Positions 36,110-46,856 of a stretch of 64,000 nt of DNA are shown one piece after another. Made by a program: the position numbers and the translations under genes. This DNA comes from Guyanagaster necrorhizus (lineage: Eukaryota; Basidiomycota; Agaricomycetes; Agaricales; Physalacriaceae). Within the stretch, counting starts at the first letter, position 1; each line of letters opens with the position of its first letter. Under the pieces are notes generated by a model. It was not told the origin of the DNA, did not search any database, and saw only the letters and a list, made by a program, of their open reading frames with translations. The stretch covers positions 124,001 through 188,000 of the forward strand of contig NW_025064900.1 in assembly GCF_019112545.1 (NCBI RefSeq), written 5' to 3'.

Positions 36110-37120
36110 CTACAACACCATCTCTTTCTTTGTGACTATATTGAACACCCTAATTTTGGCATTCTCTTTCTTGATCCTGTCTATTAATGCCCCATGGAGC
36201 TCTACTTTATGTTTCGTAGTCTTTGCCATATCCTCATCTTTGTACCACAGCTGAACTTGGAGGAGCATATTGCTGTTTATTTGTTGTCTTAGGTTTTTCC
36301 ATGCCACGCACTCAATATCGTCACCAGCATTTAGAATGTATAGCTTGATAATAACCATCTTTGAGCATGCGTTAATTCCCCATGCTGCATGGTTAAGTTG
36401 TGGAATAATTGGCAAATTGAAAAAAATATCGATGGTCATGCACTGTACAATGCAATTGCTTTGGAGAAAGATGGTCACTGAAATATGCGATATCAGACTA
36501 GAGGGCAGAGGTGAATCAGGTCACATACATTCATCCCGGCCAAAATTAATATACCCAAGGTTAGGGACATGGGGTCTGGAGATAAAGGTCTTCAGAGCAT
36601 TGAAATCTCTCTCTCTCTTGCAGTGCAGGCTGTGTTTCTTCCGTTTTGGAAGTAGATGCTGCCTTCAAGTTCAAGCAGCGTAGCTCACATAGAACTTTGA
36701 CCCCCATCAGTTCCATAATTGTATGCATATCCTTCGAGCTCATCTTCCTCATCATTAGATCATGGAGATGGACAAAATGGATGTTCGTGTTGTAGCGAAA
36801 AGAAATGTTCTCTGCTTTCTGCAGCGCTGTCTTATCCAGAACCAAGGCTTTCAACTTCAGGGAATGACTGAGACACACTTTCATAGCCTCTAGTCACACT
36901 AGCATGCCAATGATAGCGAGACTTTCGACCATGAACAGGGCATCCAAAGTTTTACCATAGTCTTTAGTTATGAAATTTCCATTCAGCCAGAGTGGGCACT
37001 CAATCTTGATGTCTTGGAAGGATTTCAGGATATATGAACATAAGCACATATCAATATTTGTCTAACTAACTGTGAGATGGCTGATATTGGATTCTAAGAA
37101 TGTCCGACCCCAAGGGGAAG
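36110..37120 (-). pseudogene. LRR-like pseudogene, copy 2
   Basis: Minus-strand counterpart of 24313-25588: ORFs 36478-36110 (VQLWYKDEDMAKTTKHKVEL, LNAGDDIECVAWKNL) and 36884-36561 (MKVCLSHSLKLKALVLDK, MSSKDMHTIMELMGV) match copy 1 in order. The first half of the gene is mostly missing: text near 37100 (ESNISHLTVS-TNIDMCLCSYIL) joins directly to the tandem-unit sequence, which implies a deletion of about 550 bp compared with copy 1. CpG is largely lost and stops are frequent. Confidence 0.6.
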
Positions 37121-37124
37121 TGGA

Positions 37125-37650
37125 TGCCACATCTTTTCATTGGTGGCGCGTTGTTGTCTTCCTGTGTCCGACGCCCCATGTAAGTTTAAAATTTTTCGCA
37201 ATGAAGAATACATGAAAAGAAATGAAGTGTTATCATGGTAAGTACTCGTTCGTTGGGTCTATTCGAGTTTTAACTTTCCCATGATTTTACATGCGAGCAC
37301 ACCACTAAACACCACTGATAGGACAAGCTGATGTTATGCAAAATGCAATGAGTTCCCATTATTGAATCTTAAGGAATGTATTATCAGAACTACCACAGAT
37401 CATATTTCGGCATCAGATTGAGACAATTGAACAAGAGAATAGGTGATATTTGGAATTTGTCACACAACAACATGAGAAGAAAGAAAAAAGCCCCTCTTTT
37501 TGTTTGGTGGTGCATTATTACATCCCCATCGACTCGCTAGTGACTCATGTGCATGTAATTGACAAATTAGCTAAATAACCTTGGTACAATATATCCATGA
37601 AGGGCCAAGAGGTCATAAGCAATGGTCATAGCAAATGAAGGAAGGTTAAT
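37125..37650 (-). repeat. Tandem units upstream of LRR pseudogene 2
   Basis: Counterpart of 25674-26290. Two diverged units (about 37125-37350 and 37370-37650) share the TTTGTTTGGTGGTGCATTAT-type core and the GCAAATGAAGGAA end. No intact frame remains. Confidence 0.55.
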
Positions 37651-38474
37651 GAAATCTGAACAGCCAGTGGATGCCTTTGTTAAAGAGTCTTCCGTTCCAC
37701 ACATTAAAATGTTCGTTTGTTTCGATGTGCTAGAACTTGAGTATATCGGAGGAGATTGGAGCCAACGAAGACTCTGCGAGGGTATAATGTCAATGCCAGA
37801 CATTGCTAGGGTTTATATTGGTAGTAAGTTATAAACAAAACCATGTACACGTACATTGTGATAAAGGAACAGCATATATGGATGTTTAGCTCAAACCAGT
37901 TTCAATCAAGAATGCTTGACCTGAAGTTTGAGTTGCAAAAATCAATAGCTATACTGTTGTCTACAGAGCAAGTGATGGAGCAAGAAACTGATATATGTAG
38001 GCCAAAAATCATATTTGTTCCATATATTTCCCCCAAAGGTTGCACACGACACGTTCGATGCAGTCCAGTCCCTCTGTAATCATGTGTGCATTAGGCAGGA
38101 TTATCATACTCTTCCATTCTTCGTAGCCTTCATCCCACGACTATCACTAGCACTCTCCCATTCTCTTTCCTAATGAGACTGTCCTACCCGCAATCCTCTA
38201 TATGCCACATACTGGTGCACTCAAGAGTCAGCATGGAATTTGATGTCACAGGCATGTAATCCACACATGTGGTTCAAGTCACCATTGAAAAATGACAGAC
38301 AGTGGTTTTAGCAACTTTTCTTTACCTTGCCACAGTCAGTATTTATTCTTCATGCAGGCCTAAGAATAAGCAACACCGAACTAGCTGAAAGGCGTTTCAG
38401 CCATACGAATATAATCAACTAGTGCACCAGAAGGACTCGCATAATACCGGTCAGTCGATAAATATAACCATTCC
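37651..38474. other. Spacer, no recognised gene
   Basis: Short frames only (70-78 codons, plus strand), without family resemblance. It separates the tandem units from the right arm of the inverted repeat. Confidence 0.35.
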
Positions 38475-39470
38475 ATTTTTGTCATTCATTATTCCGCCAT
38501 CAGAATAAAGGGACCAGGCGACAACCTGATCGTCTTCTTCAGTACTCAAAACATGCAGTCCCATGACTGGTGACATCCTTTACATACCCAATATAAGTCC
38601 TTCTTCTCACAGATGACCTTTTTCAAGTAAACAGCATCGACTAAATCGCCGTTTGGCATCCTATTTCATGTTGTTCATGCGATGGGGACGTATGGTTCAC
38701 ACGTAAGCATTTCATGCAGGTTCATCTATAAGCACGGCTCTTCAAGACTGCTTTCCATGTAAGCTCAGTATGACGTTCCCAACTCCCCAAGGCCGCTCAT
38801 CCCCCATGTTCAATCATCCCCCTCTAGACGGCTTGTTGATGTTCTCAGAGATAGCTGACTACAATGCTGAGCATAGTCCAAACCATCCGCTATTTTGATA
38901 CAAGGATCCCGATACCGAGGACGTTTGCATGATTCTCTGGAGCGAAGGCATCGCAGCCTTTCACACTGCTGGCCAATACATCAAGAAATACCTCCATGAC
39001 AATGAGAGTCCTATCATGATCAGCATTTTGGCAAATGCAGGTAAGCTATCTGGCCAACAGGTGCCACAGAAATGCTCAAAGAAGCCTAGATACCCTTACG
39101 TTCTTTGCGACAATTCTCAGTATCATGTGCCTGGGCCACATGCCATTCACCATCTCCATCCGGAACTCGGTCCCTGCAGTCACACACCTCATGAAAGCCA
39201 CCAATTCTAAGTATTTCGTCGTCACCCCGGATGGTCCAGTGCAGAAGATTGTTGACATTGTTTGCCACCAAAACGATGACAAGAAAATCACCACCACCAT
39301 CCCAATGCCCACGTTCAGCGAAATCTTCATCGGGTCCTACGAGCCACTTCTGCCGTTCAAGCGGCCTGACTGGAAGTCGACAGCGTTTATTATGCACTCG
39401 TCAGGAACCACACGGTTTCCTTCTTCGATCCTTCAGAGTCACGAAGCGATGGTTCAGCTAATTAAAACTC
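38475..39470 (+). repeat. Right arm of the 1 kb inverted repeat
   Basis: Reverse complement of 33620-34615. The match begins in non-coding DNA (ATTCCATTTTTGTCATTCAT region) and continues through the 5' part of the NRPS-like gene copy. Confidence 0.85.
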
Positions 39471-39555
39471 CATATAAGTTTCCTCAGGCTCTGTCTCATC
39501 AGTGTTATACATACATTTTACAGATTATGGTGAGGTGGACATCTGTGGTGAAGTG
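38770..39555 (+). pseudogene. 5' part of an NRPS-like gene (adenylation domain), second copy
   Basis: It starts ATGACGTTCCCAACTCCCC like the copy at 34327 and keeps the same 49 bp intron position. A CGA codon of the other copy (34199-34201) is TGA here (38896-38898), ending the frame early. Further on MHSSGTTRFP (39392-39421) retains the AMP-binding Gly that the first copy has lost. The gene is cut off at 39555 by a copia LTR; no carrier or thioesterase part follows. The two copies therefore carry different lesions. Confidence 0.8.
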
Positions 39556-39763
39556 TGTTGTAAGTAGAGAGCAGAGTAATGTACAGAGAATTAGAATTGG
39601 CCTCTCGAGAGAGAGACATTCTACTTAAATACATTCTTTACTACTTCAAGATCTTTCTATGAAATACTAAATAAGTCTGGATCACGATCCAAGTCAGCTG
39701 CTGCTGACTAGCATCGTATCTTCGAGTACATTCTCATACTTGCTTGGGATTGCTATCCCGACA
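39556..39763 (-). repeat. Ty1/copia 3' LTR, 208 bp
   Basis: Read on the minus strand it begins TGTCGGGATAGC directly after the purine tract ATTGAGAGGGAG (39764-39775) and ends ACTTACAACA. The layout RNase H, purine tract, LTR is that of a copia 3' end. It joins the adenylation-domain copy at 39555/39556. It keeps several CpG, so it looks younger than the surrounding repeats. Confidence 0.75.
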
Positions 39764-39775
39764 CTCCCTCTCAAT

Positions 39776-40110
39776 TCTGAGTTCCTAGAATACCTGCAGA
39801 TAGATACTCATGTAATGGTCTTGGTAGGCCTTTAGTGAATATATCTGCTAAGTTCTCCTCTGATGCACAGTGCTGAACTTTGACTTTGTTTGAAGCCATG
39901 TGCTCACAAATAAAGTGGTGCCATATATTTATATGCTTCAATCATGCATGGAATATAGGATTCTCAGTGAATTTGATTGCTGATTGATTATTGACAAAAA
40001 TAGTCATTGCTTTGTAAGGTGGCAATCTTAATTTGGTTAAGAGTGCTTATAGCCAAATTACTTTCCAGGTTGTGTGTGCAAGAAACTCCCTGGTACAAGA
40101 AAGATGCATC
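39776..40110 (-). mobile_element. Ty1/copia RNase H remnant
   Basis: Minus-strand text follows the copia RNase H carboxy end closely: EFLAHTTWKVIWL, then AMTIFVNNQSAIKFTENPIF, LKHINIWHHFICEHMASNKV, VQHCASEENLADIFTKGLPR. Reverse transcriptase and integrase are not recognisable upstream (40110 onward), so the element is truncated. It is the only copia pol piece seen in the window. Confidence 0.85.
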
Positions 40111-40495
40111 TGCTCTTGCAAGTTCTTTTATAATTGCAAGGAGGAAATCCAGCAGTTCAGAATGGATCTGACAGAATCTGCCTAGAGCAGATGGCTCATT
40201 GGTAGATCAAGCTCTGGTGTCCACTTTTGAGGGTGGATAGGCAGGGTAAGAGTGAAATGTGAAAGAGAAAAGGGAGAGATACAAGAATACCAGGCTCAAA
40301 GGCTTTTAGGTATGCTTATGGCTTCAGCTTGTAGAAGACTAGCAGAATTTTTATTCCTTAGCTTTGTACCATAAAAGTTGGTCTCTTTCTACCTACAAGA
40401 TTATCCCTTTAAATACCAAGAGTCTGAAGATATGTTTCCTTATCAGCTGTAGCTCCTATAAGTATCTAGGCTATTTCTTTTTGGCCTTATCTGAC

Positions 40496-40927
40496 CTATA
40501 TCAGCATGACACCACTAATCTGCTCTATGGGTCTGCCATCTATGCTCAAATCAGCTACACTTTCTGTATATGATGCCTTCTTGAATAGCTTTATAAGGCT
40601 ATCCATGTCTGATCTGTCTGTGATTGGATGAAGCTTCCATCCATGCACAGGCTCTGGCTGATAAGCATCTGTGTCTAAACACAGATGCAGGATTAAAATT
40701 TGCATGCTAGACACAAAGAGACAGCCAGTGGACAGCCATCTGTCATTGCTTTGCAGGTTATTGATTGCACAGTGGATCCCCAGGCAGGTTGTGTCAGTGT
40801 TCTGTTGCTTGAGCCATAGTGGAGAATAGTTTCTTGTTTTGAAAGTAGGATAATTACTGCTCAGCTTCCTTGATGCTGTAGTGGATCTAGAGCCAGGAAA
40901 ACCAAAATTTGGTGCCCATGATATCAT
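40496..40927 (-). CDS. Unassigned 143-codon frame
   Basis: The longest minus-strand frame between the copia remnant and element E. The text (DTDAYQPEPVHGWKLHPITD) has no family I recognise and lies in CpG-poor DNA. It is most likely part of a transposon (Gag or flanking region) and not a host gene. Confidence 0.25.
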   Translation of the reverse strand: MISWAPNFGFPGSRSTTASRKLSSNYPTFKTRNYSPLWLKQQNTDTTCLGIHCAINNLQSNDRWLSTGCLFVSSMQILILHLCLDTDAYQPEPVHGWKLHPITDRSDMDSLIKLFKKASYTESVADLSIDGRPIEQISGVMLI

Positions 40928-40974
40928 AGTGCAGCACAGTAGACATAGTTTGAAGGATTATCTCTCTAGGAAAG

Positions 40975-43575
40975 AAATATATAGTATCACAAGATGAAGA
41001 AAAAATTGACATTTTACAGTACTGCACAACTGAATGGGCTATTTATCTGTTCAACAATGAATACCCCTATAATACAAGAGCTGAGCTATCTCTCTATCAG
41101 TCTCACTTCAAAGTCAGATCTATGCTGAATATACCACTCTGACCATCCAAGAGAGCCATTTACATGGCCTTCTCAGTCCACTCAGTGGCACACTCACTTT
41201 TTCTTCAGCTATTCTCAGCTATTTCCCAATAATACTCTTTGCCAAATGGCTGAGAAAGCCAATTGTTGGCTGCCCAACCCCTTCTCAATGAGGCTAATTC
41301 CAGCAACTCTGAACCTGCTAAAGAGGAGGGCAATGATTCTGAGGCTGATGACTTTGAGATCAGAAACAACTTTATCTAAAAGAAGAAAGAGAAAGGAGGA
41401 CTTGGGAGAAGTCCTATCACCAATGATCACTCCCTTCATTTGCTTCTGCCTCTGTCTTTTGCCTGATGACTCCCACTATTTGAGGACTATCTGAATCCAA
41501 TGACTGCTCTAAGCCCTGAAGCACCTCTTATCCAGTGCAAACCTGAACTGATAAGGAAACTCCATCCCTTCAAAGTGGTATCTGATGAAATTGATCATTT
41601 TCTTGTGGACTGTGAAATGTACTTCAAAGTACATGCCACCTATCTAACAGCTGATGCCTACCATATCATGTTTGCTATCTTTTATTTCAAAGACAAAGCA
41701 AAAGAGTGATGAGTGATGAACCTCATAGAACTATACTTGACCATCTGAGAGCACCATCAACTGCCATCCTAGAAACACTTCAAACAATCAGTCTATGACA
41801 AGTTTACTGATCCAGCAGTCTAGGATGTTCACAAGGCCAAGATGTATAAACTGCATATAGGTAGGTGATAAGACTGCCAGTGAATATTTCAGTGAACTTG
41901 AAAAGCTTGTCTGACTTGCCAACCTCTGACATGACATTGGCAAAACCAGACACATAGTCACTGCATTCAAAGTCAGAGTCTCTCAGTACTACATAAAAAT
42001 CATTACAGATATTGGCATCAACATTCCAAAGGGCTATGATGCTTGGAAGGATTGCATCACCATTATGAACTGCAAACAACAGTGCCAGAAGGTAGCCAAC
42101 ACCATGAACCAACAGCATGATAAAAAGATACTATCTCATCACTCCCAACCCAATCAGAGAAAGGCACCAATCTCTAGTGCCACATCCACCTCCAGTGACA
42201 AAAAGATAAGTATCAGAACTATGTATGGCAGACAGAAGAAACCAATGGATATTGACTAAATAAAGAAGGAGAGAAAGTATTTCAATTGTGAGGAAAAAGA
42301 ACATCTTACAAAGAACAGCCTGGAGAAGAAATAGACTCATAAAGAGATATAAGTACCAATCAAGGAGTTGCAGAAGAAAGCAGATGCCATAGAAGAACCA
42401 AATAGCAAGAACATGAAAGTTGAGGAGGTAAAAGAGAAGGCTGACAAGTGAGCAATTCCACTTGCTCAGCCAAAGGACTAAATGGTGTGCTATCAATAGC
42501 TGCAGGATAGACTCATGCCATGGATTTGGGTACCTATAACATATTTATACATTTGAATATATCTGATTCCACTTCATCAACTGCACTCAAAGAATTGCAG
42601 AAAAAACACCAAGCTCACATATCTACAGGCCAAACCAGGGGCAAAGAGCCTCCAAACCAGAAGCCCTCTCAATGGTTAAAACTATATGAAACTGAGTGAA
42701 CATGGTATACTATTAGAGACACTAGAATGGAGGAAGAAGGAAGGGCAGCCCTCAGGAACTGGATACATAAAGCTAAGACAGAGGAGATTGATGAAATGAT
42801 CAAAGAGATGAGGAATGTAGAAAGAAGCCAAGTGCTGGAGTGGCTTGATGAGCTGCAAAAACCTTGAGGGTACATCCAGCAGCAAGACATCAAGAGATAT
42901 CATGTATTAATCAAGACACAGATTGAAACTCTAAAGGACATATCACACACACTATCACAGCCTTAATCAACAGTAGCTGTATAGGAAGCTTCATCAACCA
43001 GAACTGTATCATAAAAAACTATCTTTCAACCAAAGCCAGTGCCACCTCTATCTCAGTCTATAATGCTAATAGGATCTGAAATCAAGCAGGGACCATCATT
43101 GAGTTCATCAAGCTCTGACTAGTTATAAGAGACCATACAAAATGAATCAACCTGGCCATAACAGATCTGTGTGCTAAGGAGATCTTTCTGAGACATGACT
43201 GGATGATCCACTATAACCCACTAATCAACTGGAAAACTGAGAAGCTCACATTCACCTGGTGTCAGTGCCAGAAAACTCTGTTTGTCCTGTCAGATGCTGA
43301 TTCTGAGAATGCCTAGGATAAAGAAATGGAGGAAGGAGAAATGATCCTCACTGTAGATGCTACTGAGATCATCACCATCAGAGCAGTGCACTATGTGAAT
43401 GACTTGGTAGCCTGAGCCAATCCTGTGAAGGTGAAGAAGACCTTTGAGAAGTTGGTATCCAAGTGGGCCTAAGACTTCAGAGATCTATTCAGTAAGGAGA
43501 ACTTTAATAAGCTCTCTGAACTAAAACTCTGAGACTATGCCATCAAAATAATCTCTAACACAATAATGAACTAGA
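40975..43575 (+). mobile_element. Ty3/gypsy remnant E: Gag, protease, pre-RT
   Basis: Plus-strand pieces in order. Gag amino part at 40990-41150 (LQYCTTEWAIYLFNNEYPYN, like 48620 in element D). Gag core at 41500-42120 (DEIDHFLVDCEMYFKV). A zinc knuckle at about 42270-42330 reading YFNCEEKEHLTKNSLEKK, where the last Cys is lost. Protease at 42960-43210 (LCAKEIFLRHDWMIHYNPLI). The linker before RT ends near 43575. There is no LTR at either end and no reverse transcriptase. Almost no CpG and many stops: an old, truncated copy. Confidence 0.75.
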
Positions 43576-44127
43576 AGTTGTTTGTTAACTTTCTCTGCAG
43601 GCAGAAAACACAAAACCTATATTGGAAAGTGAAACCAAGACACAGAATCTGAAGGCTGGTCTAAGCAAGTCTAGTTGTGTATCTTCATATAGTGACTAAT
43701 CTCCAAAGAGATGCAGCAAGAGGTGGCTACAAAGGTGTGAGGTTCTGAATTGTTTACAATGACTCACAGTATATATATGTGAATTTTTCTATAACAGGAA
43801 TATCATATAAGGATCTGGATACTGAATGGTGCAACCTATATGCAGCATGAACTTTTAATGTCAGAATCCTATATGTGGTCCTAGTGATATCTAGAGAAAT
43901 TGTTAGTGTCATCTAGTTACCCTTAAAGGTCTTTTTTAGGTCTGGTGAGTGTGAGAATGACATGCAAAATCAGCAAATCCCATTCATGTTTTTGAGAATA
44001 AAGCAAGACAAGTCAATATTTCACAAATTAATAAGTTTGCTAGTGTTTTATGCAAGCCTCCAGATAGAGTGTAAGGTTGTTGAGATGCTATAGTGCTCTC
44101 AGTCAAAGGGTATTGATCTATATATAA
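43576..44127. other. CpG-poor non-coding stretch
   Basis: No frame or domain recognised. Composition matches flanking transposon DNA. A TATATATA run is at about 43773. Confidence 0.35.
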
Positions 44128-45968
44128 TGACACACTCTCTCTATATTCAGGCATGTAAATTTGCAAAATTTGAGAATATATAGACTATATTCCAGTCCAC
44201 TAAGCATGTAACTGAAAATAGGGCTAGAGTGCAAAGAAACAGCCATTATGATGCTAGACTGAAGTAACAATGAGAAGAGTGCATAGCCTAGTGATAGACT
44301 AATATAAGAGGGATTAGACTGCATGTGAGATCCCAGCACTTGGCTCTGAATATGCTAATATCATTACAAGGAGATATGCTAAAAATAAAAAGAGTATGAT
44401 CAAAATATGATCAACAATTCTGATCACATTGATCAAGTATGCATAGCCATTGATGTACTGATAGGACACACTTTAAAACAAAGAACTGAGATCTAAAGAA
44501 AAGTATCTGAATAACTGGATGTTGAATAGAGAAATGGAATGATGACAACAAAGTAATAAATAGAGAAATACAACCAAGAGATAAATAGCATGCATAGTAC
44601 TGAGAGACTTGCATGCATACTTATGGTGCCTTAGTATGCACAACACTGTAAGGGACTTCACATCATACTGAGGTATGACACATAACTATTGGATGGATTG
44701 ATTGATGTATGCTAGATCAGAAGTGGTGCATATTATGAGTCAGATGGAATATCTAGACACTGAGAAATAGAGCATAGTCATTGTGGCTGACTTCAGATAT
44801 GAGAGATAACCTCATGGGCCTGAAACAGTTCTCCAGTGTCAGAATGCTTCACTGGAGAAATAAGAAAGCAAGCAGATCTGGCTAGGCCAGCTAGCCAATG
44901 TTAGCTAGCAAGAGAAGAGCAGGCACAGTTCTGGCCTAGAACAGAATAAGCATGGAAACTGTGATATGCATATAAATAATACCTGCAGGATGTGGCATGG
45001 AGTCTCATGCTTTGAAGATACTATAGTAGGATTGTATTAGTAAGTACCACATTGTATGAGTAGAATATAAGTTTCTGACTCCTCCCCCCCCCACAGTTGC
45101 AATGTATTAGGCACAGAAAGCCTTGCACCTTAGCTCTGGTTTGTGTTTGTAACTTCAGGCAAGAGAATAGATCTATTATTGGTATCATTGACAGATATTT
45201 AAGGACTGCACAAGGCATAGAAGCTTACAAGAGATTTGAATTTGAATTAATAAGAGGTTTTAAATTGTGCTATAGCCTGAGAATAAGAGAGCAGTGTCTG
45301 AAGGACACTATTTTGAGTTTTTGAGGTATTTGTGACATGCAGCACTACAGATGGCAGAGGTTCAAACCCTTTGGCCTGTGGACAGGGTTATTTGTGATAT
45401 TTCTGCAGAACAGCAGAGATTCAAACTCTTTAGTCTGTTGAGCAGCATTTACTGTGTTTTATGTATCTAAATCACATAGGTTTGAATCCTGTGGATCTAC
45501 AATTAGTTCAGAAGCTTGTGTATAGAGATCTAAGCTCTTTGGCACTGGTAGACATGTTTGTGATTAGTTTCTGCTTAGAGCACTAAGCTTTGAGTCATGT
45601 ATTATATGTGTTAGAGATTTTGATTTGATCTGAGCTGTGCTTGGAACCTTTTGAGACTTTTGTGAGAGTGTTTTGACATATTATATTGAGCTACAGTACC
45701 TTTGTCTTGAGACCCAGCAATATCTGTTGCTATCTCTTGTTCTGATAAAATGAAAAGCTTTAAGACTTAGAGAGACCTAGGACTATTGTATATGTGCTAT
45801 TGCTATTTGAATGTAGTGGATTCATCAGAGAAGATGCTTGTACTTGCTACAGCTACTTTTATCATATTATAATCTCCCTATAAACTAAGAGTATTGTGTG
45901 TGGGTGTGATCAGTGGATAGCACTCTGCTGTGACCATTTTTACCTTGTGCATATGCAAAACCTCTTCA
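44128..45968 (+). repeat. 1.8 kb LTR-like repeat, copy 2 (complete)
   Basis: Begins TGACACACTCTCTCTATATT and ends CCTCTTCA, co-linear with the copy at 56002-57818. There is no coding capacity. A TATA-like AATTTAAAT-type region and a tandem pair of GGTTCAAAC-type modules (about 45350-45440) lie in the middle. Flanking pentamers do not form an obvious duplication. It is best read as a solo LTR of an unidentified element, or a non-autonomous repeat. Confidence 0.75.
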
Positions 45969-46340
45969 GTGGTCTGTGTAACTGATTCTATTGAAGGAGT
46001 GTTGCACTGGTGTACAGTTTAGTATGAGTGTCAAGTAGTCTCCATATGACTTGTCTCTCCTTTGTTGGGTCTCTTCTGTATACTACTTATACTATCTTTT
46101 TACTAATATTAAGTATGCAACATTTAAATAGTCTTTGTAACTGCAGTACTAGCTTAGTGAACATAGCAAACTTTTTATTTTGTGAAGCCTTCAAGGCTGT
46201 GAGGCATTTAGTAAATTTAGCATATTTAAAAGTTTGCAAGGTTGAGAAAAGTTCACAGATAAAAGGAAAGTTTGTATATAATATATAATCTTTGCACACA
46301 AGAGGAGGCCTGTGAATAATGAATAGTTCTTGACAAAATT
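45969..46340. other. CpG-poor spacer between repeats
   Basis: Two overlapping frames of 86 and 102 codons (opposite strands) are AT-rich and unassigned. The TC-rich tract at 46350-46385 belongs to the LTR that follows. Confidence 0.35.
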
Positions 46341-46797
46341 TGTTATGATTTCCTATCTTTTTTCTTTTCTTTTCTTCTTCTCTACTCCTATTCATGCTTA
46401 GTCAGAGCATCTAGACCAGTGCTAAAGCCATGGGACAGCCTTAGTCAGCATAAGACTATTGTCTTGTGACATGTAGTGATGCCCCAACAATGAGACAACT
46501 AGCCTTTTGTAGGTAACCACCATGCTTCAGGATGATGAGTATCATAGCACAGACATTCACAATGGGTAGCACTATATTTATCTAGGAGATAAACAGTATA
46601 TAAGTAGTGTAAACAGTGTCATATAACCCCAGTCTTGAACTATTCTTTAATCTATCATTCTATCTTGAGTCAACTAGTATTGATCTTGAGACACAATGCT
46701 AGATATTCACATATAGTGAATTTCAGTGTGATTGAATGAATGTGGTACAGCATCTGTTTATCATATGATTATAGTCATATGTCATCTGAGTCTAACA
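46341..46797 (+). repeat. Gypsy 5' LTR of element D, 457 bp
   Basis: Starts TGTTATGATTTCC and ends GAGTCTAACA; followed by ATTAGTTTGAGACTTTC. The same bases follow the LTR at 58572 (ATTAGTTCAAGACTTC), so this is probably the primer-binding or self-priming region. I could not assign a tRNA. Confidence 0.8.
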
Positions 46798-46856
46798 ATT
46801 AGTTTGAGACTTTCTAATTTTCTTTCCCTATACTTATCATAAGCAAAGAAAACTGA

